From Protaetiibacter larvae (GTDB lineage: Bacteria; Actinomycetota; Actinomycetes; Actinomycetales; Microbacteriaceae), in contig NZ_CP043504.1 of NCBI RefSeq assembly GCF_008365275.1, positions 372,001 through 436,000 on the forward strand: a stretch of 64,000 bases of DNA, written 5' to 3'. The notes beneath the pieces were generated by a model that was given only the letters and a program-made list of their open reading frames with translations, ran no database searches and was not told where the DNA came from. Shown here one piece after another: positions 57,211-64,000 of the stretch. A program made the position numbers and the translations under genes. Numbering within the stretch: position 1 is the stretch's first letter; every line of letters begins with the position of its first letter.

Positions 57211-58274
57211 GCCGGGATCCTCTCCTGCGCCTTCACGCCCGGCAGGGCGCCGCGCACCCGGGCGAACAGCGACGACAGGCCCTTCGGCAGGAAGAGCGTC
57301 ACCAGGATGAACAGCAGGCCGAGGATGTACACCCACGCCTCCGGGAGGCTCGACGCGACGCTCGACTGGCCCCAGCCGATCGCCATCGCCCCCAGCACGG
57401 GGCCGAAGAGCGAGGCGCGACCGCCGAGGGCCACGCCGGCGATCATGAGGATGGACGCCGCGGCGCCGATCTCCTGCGGGGTGATGATGCCGACGATCGG
57501 CACGAACAGCGCCCCGCCGATGCTCGCCATCACCGCGGCGATCACGTAGGCGACGAGCTTGACGTTCGCCGAGTCGTAGCCGAGGAAGCGCACCCGCTCC
57601 TCGGCGTCGCGCGTGGCCAGCAGCAGCTCCCCGAATCGGCTGCGATGCAGCTGCCAGACGAGGAGCATGCAGAGGATGAGCGCCGAGGCGGCGATCAGGT
57701 AGAGCATGACCTTGTTGGCGGGGTCGTTGAGGAGATAGCCGAAGAACGACTTGAAGTTGCTGAGCCCGGTGTCGCCGCCCGTCTCGCGGATGGTGGAGCT
57801 GACGAGCGTCGCCAAGGCGACGGCGAGGGCCTGGGAGAGGATCGCGAAGTAGGCGCCCTTGACCCGGCGCTTGAAGAGCGCGAAGCCGAGCACGGTGGCG
57901 GCGATCACCGGCAGCAGCACGATCGCGAGGAGCGCGAAGCCGCCGTTGCGGAACGGCTCCCAGAACGCCGGGAGCGGCGCGAGGGGGTCGTACAGGATCA
58001 TGAACGTCGGGATCTTGCCGGGCCCCGCCGTCTCGAGGGTCAGGTACATCGCCATCGCGTAGGCGCCCAGGCCGAAGAACACCCCCTGCCCCATGACGAG
58101 CATCCCGCCCCGGCCCCAGGCCAGGCCGATGCCGACCGCGACGATCGCGTAGCAGCAGTACTTGCCGAGGTTGTTGATCCAGTGCAGGGAGAGCAGGTTG
58201 GGCGCGACCACGAGGAGCAGGACCGCGAAGACCCCGATCCCGATGAGCGAGAACCACGGTCTGAGCTTCGTCAT
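57207..58274 (-). CDS. urtC: Urea ABC transporter permease
   Basis: 355 residues, LivM-type with about ten helices; YAIVAVGIGLAWGRGGMLVMGQGVFFGLGAYAMA is the typical start, including a long periplasm-facing loop (TLETAGPGKIPTF) that is characteristic of UrtC. ATGA overlap with urtB. Confidence 0.9.
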   Translation of the reverse strand: MTKLRPWFSLIGIGVFAVLLLVVAPNLLSLHWINNLGKYCCYAIVAVGIGLAWGRGGMLVMGQGVFFGLGAYAMAMYLTLETAGPGKIPTFMILYDPLAPLPAFWEPFRNGGFALLAIVLLPVIAATVLGFALFKRRVKGAYFAILSQALAVALATLVSSTIRETGGDTGLSNFKSFFGYLLNDPANKVMLYLIAASALILCMLLVWQLHRSRFGELLLATRDAEERVRFLGYDSANVKLVAYVIAAVMASIGGALFVPIVGIITPQEIGAAASILMIAGVALGGRASLFGPVLGAMAIGWGQSSVASSLPEAWVYILGLLFILVTLFLPKGLSSLFARVRGALPGVKAQERIPA

Positions 58275-59155
58275 GTCAACCCCCGGGTGCGGATGGTGAA
58301 GAGCCCTTGCGGGCGCAACTGCAGGAAGACCACGAGGAGCGCGAAGACGAGCACCTGCGCGAGGCTGCCGGTCGTCCAGTCGGCGAAGAACGCCATCGCG
58401 ACGCCGACCGCCCACGCGGCGAGCACGGCGCCCTTGATCTGTCCGATGCCGCCGGCCACCACCACGAGGAAGGCCGGGATGATGTACTGCGCGCCCATCT
58501 GGGAGTTCGTGCCGCCGATGAGCGAGGCGGCGACGCCCGCGACTCCGGCGAGCCCCGAGCCGACGAAGAAGGTGATGCGGTCGACGGTGCGGGTCGAGAT
58601 GCCGGAGGTCTCGGCGAGGTCGCGGTTCTGCACCGTCGCGCGGATCCGGCGACCGAAGGCGGTGTACTTGAGCCAGGCGGCGAGGGCGGCCACGCACACC
58701 GCGGCGAGCACGATGGTGAACACCTGCCGCAGCGGCCAGCCGTAGCCGAACACGTCGAGCTGCCCTTCCAGCCAGCCGGGCTTCTGCACCGGCACGCCCT
58801 GGGAGGGGAAGATCTGCAGCGCCGCCTGCTGCAGGATGAGGCTCACGCCGACGGTCGCCAGCAGGGTGTCGAGGGGCCTTCGATACATCCAGCGGATGAT
58901 GGTGGCCTCGAGCACCAGGCCGAGCAGCCCGGCCACGAGGAAGGCGAGCGGCAGCGCGACGGGAATCGAGATGTCGGTCGAGGTGATGACGAGTTGCGTC
59001 AGGTAGGCGACGAAGGCGCCGGCCATGAGGAACTCGCCGTGCGCCATGTTGATGACCCCCATCTGACCGAAGGTCAGCGAGAGGCCGAGCGCCGCCAGCA
59101 GCAGCAGCGCGCCCTGCGCGGTGCCGTTGAGCAGTGGCGGGATGAATGCGTCCAC
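58271..59155 (-). CDS. urtB: Urea ABC transporter permease
   Basis: 294 residues, LivH-type; GLSLTFGQMGVINMAHGEFLMAGAF is the conserved permease motif and TVQNRDLAETSGI the loop that contacts the ATPase. GTG start. Shorter than UrtB proteins with an N-terminal periplasmic domain. Confidence 0.9.
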   Translation of the reverse strand: MDAFIPPLLNGTAQGALLLLAALGLSLTFGQMGVINMAHGEFLMAGAFVAYLTQLVITSTDISIPVALPLAFLVAGLLGLVLEATIIRWMYRRPLDTLLATVGVSLILQQAALQIFPSQGVPVQKPGWLEGQLDVFGYGWPLRQVFTIVLAAVCVAALAAWLKYTAFGRRIRATVQNRDLAETSGISTRTVDRITFFVGSGLAGVAGVAASLIGGTNSQMGAQYIIPAFLVVVAGGIGQIKGAVLAAWAVGVAMAFFADWTTGSLAQVLVFALLVVFLQLRPQGLFTIRTRGLT

Positions 59156-59197
59156 GGTGCTGTCGCTCTCTGCGGGAGGGATCGGGTGGAGGTTCGG

Positions 59198-59238
59198 GGG
59201 CGGGCTCCCGTACCGGCCTGCGGTACGGGAGCCCGCCC
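59198..59238 (-). terminator. Intercistronic hairpin between urtA and urtB
   Basis: Perfect 17-bp stem GGGCGGGCTCCCGTACC with a 7-nt loop, 15 bp after the urtA stop. Such a hairpin typically ends most transcripts or stabilises the urtA message, so binding protein is made in excess over permease. Confidence 0.75.
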
Positions 59239-59252
59239 TGTGCGAGGCTGGG

Positions 59253-60548
59253 TCAGCCCGCGGCGGCGACGAGCGCGTCGCGGACGTCGGCCGGGAACCA
59301 GCTGTAGTTCTCGAGGTACGGGTCGGGGTCGATGAAGCCGTCCGACTCCCAGACGATGTCGAACTGGTTGTCGGCGTTGATCTTGCCGATGTGACCCGGC
59401 TTGGAGATGTGATGGTTGTCCCCGTCGAGGGTCACCACGCCCTCCGGCGCGTCGACCGTGATCCCGCCGGCCTTCGCCGCGGCGTTCACGGCGTCGACGT
59501 CGAAGGATCCGGCCTTCTCGACGAGCGCCTTGTACAGGTACAGCGAGATGTACGCGGCCTCCATCGGGTCGGAGGTGACGCCGCTGCTGCCCGGGTAGGC
59601 CTTCCACCGCTCGATGAACGAGGGGTTGTTGGGGGTCTCGAGCGACTGGAAGTAGTTCCACGAGGCGTAGTTGCCCGTGACCTCGTGGCCCATGGCGGGC
59701 GCCTCCTCCTCGGCGATCGACACCGAGATGATCGGCGTCGTCTCGGGGCTGAGGCCGGCGTCGTAGTAGGCCTTGATGAAGCCGACGTTCGAGGAGCCGT
59801 TGATCGTGTTGAAGATGAAGTCGGGCTTCGCCTCCACGATCTTCGCCACCTGCGTGGTCCAGTCGTCCTTGTCGAGCGGCACGTACTCCTCGCCGACGAT
59901 CTCGATGCCGAGCTCGGCGGCGTACAGCTTGATGATCGCGTTCGCGGTGCGCGGGAAGACGTAGTCGGATCCGGCCAGGAACAGCGTCTTCACTCCCTGG
60001 GAGGCGAGGAAGTCCATCGCCGGGATGATCTGCTGGTTGGTCGTCGCACCCGTGTAGTAGATGTTGGGCGACGCCTCGAGGCCCTCGTACTGCACGGGGT
60101 AGAAGAACAGGCCGTTGTGCTCCTCGACGACCGGCTTGACGGCCTTGCGGGAGGAGGAGGTCCAGCCGCCGAAGATGGCCGCGACGCAGTCCTGGGTGAG
60201 CAGCTTCTCGGTCTTCTCGGCGAAGGTCGGCCAGTCGGTGGCGCCGTCCTCCTGGATGTAGTCGATCTGCTTGCCGAGGATGCCGCCGTCGGCGTTGATC
60301 TCGTCCGCGGCCATGTGCAGCACGTTGGAGACCGTCTTCTCGGAGATCGCCATGCCGCCGGTGAGCGAGTTGAGGAAGCCCAGCTTGATGCTGTCGCCCG
60401 AGGTGTCGACGCAGCTCTCGGACGAGACGGGTGCGGCCTTCTCGTCGCCGACCTGCGCGCCGCAGCCGGAGAGGAGGAGGGCGGCGCTCGCGGTGAGCGC
60501 GCCTGCCGTGACGAGCGCCTGGGGGCGCCGTCTACGCGTGATGATCAT
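59253..60548 (-). CDS. urtA: Urea ABC transporter substrate-binding protein
   Basis: 431 residues, lipoprotein with lipobox LLSGC (Cys29). The mature part is a type 1 periplasmic-binding protein: GFLNSLTGGMAISEKTV, FGGWTSSSRKAVKPVVE and FYPVQYEG, which match UrtA. GGAG precedes the ATG at 60548. It binds urea outside the cell and hands it to UrtBC. Confidence 0.92.
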   Translation of the reverse strand: MIITRRRRPQALVTAGALTASAALLLSGCGAQVGDEKAAPVSSESCVDTSGDSIKLGFLNSLTGGMAISEKTVSNVLHMAADEINADGGILGKQIDYIQEDGATDWPTFAEKTEKLLTQDCVAAIFGGWTSSSRKAVKPVVEEHNGLFFYPVQYEGLEASPNIYYTGATTNQQIIPAMDFLASQGVKTLFLAGSDYVFPRTANAIIKLYAAELGIEIVGEEYVPLDKDDWTTQVAKIVEAKPDFIFNTINGSSNVGFIKAYYDAGLSPETTPIISVSIAEEEAPAMGHEVTGNYASWNYFQSLETPNNPSFIERWKAYPGSSGVTSDPMEAAYISLYLYKALVEKAGSFDVDAVNAAAKAGGITVDAPEGVVTLDGDNHHISKPGHIGKINADNQFDIVWESDGFIDPDPYLENYSWFPADVRDALVAAAG

Positions 60549-60943
60549 GCAGTACTCCGTTCGATGTGTGGGACGGCCGCCGGGCACGCCCACGCGCGCC
60601 GAGTTCGGCGCGCGACGACGACGTCCGCTCGGATGGATCGACTGACCCGGTGACCGCTGGTGAAGGGTTGCTCGTGATGCGACGGCAGAACTACGCCGAC
60701 TGCTGCAGTGCTCTCACCATGGAGCCGCGGCATTACACTGCCATTTCTCTCGCATGTCGAGTTTGTTAACGATTCCGAGGCAGTCGCCCTGAGTCCCTTG
60801 CAAATACAGGGTAGTTGCGCGAATCGCTCCTCATGGGCGGATTTCCGGGCACGAGAGATGTGTCACACTCCTGACATCGCCCGACCACGCTGGGTTGCGC
60901 CCGGCGTCAGGGTTCCGCCACCGCATCGAGGAGGAGTCGCACC
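60549..60943. promoter_or_regulatory. Divergent control region of urt and ure operons
   Basis: 395 bp without a supported gene, less GC-rich than the surroundings near 60760-60800. It must hold both promoters. A short palindrome CTCG-CATGT-CGAG lies at about 60753-60765, and TTGCAA near 60799 could be a -35. No confident GlnR or AmtR box was found. Confidence 0.5.
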
Positions 60944-61246
60944 GTGCACCTCACCCCGGCCGACACCGAGAAGCTCCTGCTGGCCGTCGCCGGCATGGTC
61001 GCGCGCGACCGGCTCAGCCGGGGGATCGCGCTCAACTACCCCGAGGCGGTGGCGCTCATCTCGAACTGGGTGCTCGAGGGGGCCCGCGAGGGTCGCAGCG
61101 TTCCGGAGCTCATGAACGCCGGACGCACCGTGCTGCGCCGCGAGCAGGTGCTCGCGGGGGTGCCCGAGATGCTCCACGAGGTGCAGGTCGAGGCCACCTT
61201 CCCCGACGGGCGCAAGCTCGTCACCATCCACCACCCCATCGACTGA
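60944..61246 (+). CDS. ureA: Urease gamma subunit
   Basis: 100 residues, the standard length: [22 protein letters not shown] and [20 protein letters not shown], ending in TIHHPI. Start codon GTG behind GAGGAGTCGCACC. Structural subunit of the (alpha beta gamma)3 enzyme. Confidence 0.95.
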   Translation: MHLTPADTEKLLLAVAGMVARDRLSRGIALNYPEAVALISNWVLEGAREGRSVPELMNAGRTVLRREQVLAGVPEMLHEVQVEATFPDGRKLVTIHHPID

Positions 61247-61255
61247 GGAGCGAGC

Positions 61256-61591
61256 GTGGCAACCGCATCCGGCACGGGACCCGGCGCGATGCGCGTCCGG
61301 GACGGCGACATCGAACTCAACGCCGACCGCGGCGACACCGAGCGCATCCGCCTGGTGTTCGTCAACACCGGCGACCGCCCCATCCAGCTCGGCTCCCACC
61401 TGCACCTGCCCGACGCGAACACGGCGCTCGAGTTCGACCGCGCCGCCGCCCACGGCTTCCGACTCGACATCCCCTCCGGCACCTCGCAGCGCTTCGAGCC
61501 GGGGGCCTCCCGCGAGCTCGACGCCGTCGCCATCCGCGGCACCCGCGTCGTGCCGGGCATCCAGCTCAAGACGGACGGCGGGGTGCTCTGA
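61256..61591 (+). CDS. ureB: Urease beta subunit
   Basis: 111 residues, beta-rich: [26 protein letters not shown] and [19 protein letters not shown] are conserved. GTG start; TGATG overlap with ureC. Confidence 0.95.
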   Translation: MATASGTGPGAMRVRDGDIELNADRGDTERIRLVFVNTGDRPIQLGSHLHLPDANTALEFDRAAAHGFRLDIPSGTSQRFEPGASRELDAVAIRGTRVVPGIQLKTDGGVL

Positions 61592-63288
61592 TGGTGCGGA
61601 TCACGCGGGCGCGCTACGCCGCCATCTACGGGCCGACCGTCGGCGACCAGCTGCGCCTCGGCGACACCGAGCTCTGGATCGAGGTCGAGGAGGATCGCAC
61701 CGCGGGCGGGGAGGAGGCGGTCTTCGGCGGCGGCAAGTCGATCCGCGAGTCGATGGCGCAGTCCACGCTCAGCCGGGCGGGCGGCGCGCTCGACACCGTC
61801 ATCACGAACGCGATCATCCTCGACTGGTGGGGCGTGGTCCGGGCCGACATCGGCATCCGCGACGGACGCATCGTCGGGATCGGCCACGCCGGCAACCCCG
61901 AGCTGAGCGACGGCATCGACATGGTCATCGGCCCGTCGACGGACGTCGTCTCGGGCGAGGGGCGCATCGTCACCGCGGGCGCGATCGACTCGCACGTGCA
62001 CCTGCTCTCGCCGTCGCAGCTGCACGAGGCCCTCGCGACCGGCATCACGACGGTCGTCGGCGGCGGCACTGGGCCGTCCGAAGGGTCGAAGGCCACGACC
62101 GTGACGCCGGGCGCCTGGCATCTGAGCAGCATCCTGCGCGCACTCGACACCCTGCCGGTCAACGTTCTGCTGCTCGGGAAGGGCAACACGGTCTCGGCCG
62201 AGGCGCTCGCCGAGCAGGCGCTCGCCGGCGCGGGCGGCTACAAGGTGCACGAGGACTGGGGATCGACGCCCGCGGCGATCGACGCCGCCCTCCGCGCCGC
62301 CGATGACTGGGGGCTGCAGGTCGCTCTCCATTCGGACTCGCTGAACGAGGCCGGCTACGTCGAGTCGACGATCCGCGCCATCGGCGGCAGATCCATCCAC
62401 GCCTTCCACGTCGAGGGGGCCGGCGGCGGGCACGCCCCCGACATCCTGACCCTCGCGTCGCTGCCGCACGTGATCCCCGGCTCGACCAACCCGACCCTGC
62501 CGCACACCGTCAACACGGTCGCCGAGCATCTCGACATGCTCATGGTCTGCCACCACCTGAACCCCGCGGTGCCCGAGGACCTCGCCTTCGCGGAGTCCCG
62601 CATCCGGGCGACCACCATCGCGGCCGAGGACATCCTGCACGACCTGGGTGCCCTGTCGATCACCTCCTCGGATGCGCAGGCGATGGGCCGCATCGGCGAG
62701 GTCATCACCCGCACCTGGCAGGTCGCGCACGTCATGAAGCTGCGGCGCGGAGCGCTCGGGGCGAGCCTCCCCGCCGACAACGAGCGGGCCCGCCGCTACG
62801 TCGCCAAGTACACGATCAACCCGGCGATCGCCCACGGCGTCGACGCCGAGATCGGCTCCGTCGAGGTGGGCAAGCTCGCCGACCTCGTGCTGTGGGATCC
62901 GCGCTTCTTCGGGGTGCGGCCCGAGGTCGTCATGAAGGGGGGCGTGCTCGCCTGGGGGGCGCTCGGCGATCCGAACGCCTCCATCCCCACCCCGCAGCCC
63001 GTGCTGCAGCGGCCCGCCTTCGGCGACGCCATCGGGGCGGACACCTCGCTCGCCTTCGTCTCCCCCGCGGCGATCGATGCGGGGCTCGCGGGGGAGCTCG
63101 GCCTGCGGCGGCGGCTGCACGCCGTGGCACCGACCCGCGGCATCGGCAAGGCCGACATGCGGTGCAACGCCGCGCTGCCGCGCATCGACATCCGCCCCGA
63201 CACCTTCGAGATCGCGATCGACGGGGAGCCCGTCGTGCCCGCACCCGCCGAATCGCTGCCCCTCGCGCAGCTGTACCAACTGTTCTGA
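61591..63288 (+). CDS. ureC: Urease alpha (catalytic) subunit
   Basis: 565 residues. Nickel ligands His135 and His137 (DSHVHLL), the carbamylated lysine Lys218 and His220 ([10 protein letters not shown]), and the active-site flap region MVCHHLNP are all present, so the enzyme should be active. Hydrolyses urea to ammonia and carbamate. Confidence 0.96.
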   Translation: MVRITRARYAAIYGPTVGDQLRLGDTELWIEVEEDRTAGGEEAVFGGGKSIRESMAQSTLSRAGGALDTVITNAIILDWWGVVRADIGIRDGRIVGIGHAGNPELSDGIDMVIGPSTDVVSGEGRIVTAGAIDSHVHLLSPSQLHEALATGITTVVGGGTGPSEGSKATTVTPGAWHLSSILRALDTLPVNVLLLGKGNTVSAEALAEQALAGAGGYKVHEDWGSTPAAIDAALRAADDWGLQVALHSDSLNEAGYVESTIRAIGGRSIHAFHVEGAGGGHAPDILTLASLPHVIPGSTNPTLPHTVNTVAEHLDMLMVCHHLNPAVPEDLAFAESRIRATTIAAEDILHDLGALSITSSDAQAMGRIGEVITRTWQVAHVMKLRRGALGASLPADNERARRYVAKYTINPAIAHGVDAEIGSVEVGKLADLVLWDPRFFGVRPEVVMKGGVLAWGALGDPNASIPTPQPVLQRPAFGDAIGADTSLAFVSPAAIDAGLAGELGLRRRLHAVAPTRGIGKADMRCNAALPRIDIRPDTFEIAIDGEPVVPAPAESLPLAQLYQLF

Positions 63289-63296
63289 GGATCGCC

Positions 63297-63977
63297 ATGA
63301 CCGCCCTCGCAGCCGACCCCGCGACGATCGCGATGCTGCTCGCCGACGCCCGGCTGCCGAGCGGCGGGCACGCCCACTCCTCGGGTCTCGAGCCGGCGCT
63401 CCTCGGCGGGATGCCGGCGAGCGAGGCCGCCGCGTTCCTGCGGGCGCGGGCGCGGACCACCACGCTCGTCGACGCCGGCACCGCGGTCGCCGCGCGCCAT
63501 GCCGCGCTCGTCGGCGCGCCGCTCGCGGCGGTCGAGGACGCCTGGACCGCCCGAACGCCGAGCCGGGCGATGCGCGAGGCCTCCCGCGACCTCGGGCGCG
63601 GGCTGCGGCGACTCGCGGAGCGGATCTGGCCGGACTCGGCGGCCATCACGGCGCTCGGCGTCGCGAGCAGCCCGCCGCCGCGACCGCTCGTGCTGGGCGC
63701 GATCGCGGCCGAGACCGGCCTCGAGCCCGAGCAGCTCGTGCGCCTCGCCGTCTACGACGACCTCGCGGGCGCGGTCGCCGCGCTCCTCAAGCTCGACCCC
63801 CGCGACCCCGCCGACGGCGTCGCGCTCGTGCTCTCCAGCTGCGCCTCGATCGAGGCGCGCATCCCGACCATCAGCGCGGTGCGGCACCCGGAGGACATCC
63901 CCTCCCTGAGCGCACCGCAGGCCGAGGCGTGGGCCGAATCGCACGCCACCGCACGAGGGAGGCTCTTCCGTGGCTGA
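63297..63977 (+). CDS. ureF: Urease accessory protein UreF
   Basis: 226 residues, all-helical. ADARLPSGGHAHSSGLE is the UreF N-terminal signature. Acts with UreG and UreD/H to load nickel and CO2 into UreC. No ureE lies between ureC and ureF, as usual in actinobacteria. Confidence 0.9.
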   Translation: MTALAADPATIAMLLADARLPSGGHAHSSGLEPALLGGMPASEAAAFLRARARTTTLVDAGTAVAARHAALVGAPLAAVEDAWTARTPSRAMREASRDLGRGLRRLAERIWPDSAAITALGVASSPPPRPLVLGAIAAETGLEPEQLVRLAVYDDLAGAVAALLKLDPRDPADGVALVLSSCASIEARIPTISAVRHPEDIPSLSAPQAEAWAESHATARGRLFRG

Positions 63978-64000
63978 CAACACCGCATCCGTCCGCGCGC
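63970..64000 (+). CDS. ureG: Urease accessory GTPase UreG (5' end only)
   Basis: GTG at 63970 overlaps the ureF stop; only about ten codons (VADNTASVRA) are inside the window. Identity is inferred from the usual order ureABCFG and this start context; the P-loop lies beyond the edge. Confidence 0.6.
   Translation, partial: MADNTASVRA

Noticed and set aside
60549-60943. A GlnR or AmtR nitrogen-control box between urtA and ureA
   Set aside because: Only a weak CTCG-N5-CGAG palindrome was found; it does not match either consensus well enough.

Overview
The window is GC-rich actinobacterial chromosome. Base composition, strong C/G preference at third codon positions, frequent GTG starts and the gene families present suggest Micrococcales, most likely Microbacteriaceae; this is an inference. 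Many neighbouring genes overlap by 4 bp (ATGA or GTGA), so the window reads as a few long operons.

Left part (1-17 kb). A leftward operon encodes an SDR, a PlsC-type acyltransferase, an alkylglycerone-phosphate-synthase-like flavoenzyme and pseudouridine glycosidase and kinase. The divergent rightward operon encodes a fatty acyl-CoA reductase/HAD fusion between two ferritin-like paralogues (one with a complete di-iron site, one degenerate), two membrane proteins and a TetR regulator. Together these could supply nearly every step of aerobic ether-lipid synthesis. Next come a second SDR, a palindromic dispersed repeat, a serine hydrolase, a lipoprotein and an orphan cytochrome bc1 cytochrome b.

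Middle (17-34 kb). A DAPG-hydrolase-like protein precedes a 2411-residue wall-anchored multidomain protein with an embedded lipase-like domain. A large AfsR/SARP ATPase regulator, a flavin monooxygenase, and a TetR module in one open frame with a berberine-bridge-type oxidase follow. Two matching 16-bp palindromes lie between the monooxygenase and TetR starts. An NDH-2-like oxidoreductase, a small membrane protein and a second repeat copy end this part.

Prophage (35,209-51,693). A compact element of about 16.5 kb sits in tRNA-Arg(ACG), bounded by 35-bp direct repeats. Integrase is at the left end and the repressor at the right. A leftward operon carries replication, packaging, head, tail and lysis genes. 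The repressor runs into attR and stops there after 84 residues. In the excised circle the same frame would cross attP and continue 61 codons into the segment now beyond attL, ending in a GTGA overlap with the next gene. This is the architecture of integration-dependent immunity, and it is the most notable system in the window. An IS481-family element with a 15-bp target duplication has inserted at the attL edge.

Right part (51.9-64 kb). This is a urea-nitrogen block: an NCS1-type permease, two TetR regulators, a CbiM-type nickel/cobalt permease pair, a urea ABC transporter (urtABCDE, leftward) and divergent urease genes ureABCF with the start of ureG at the right edge.
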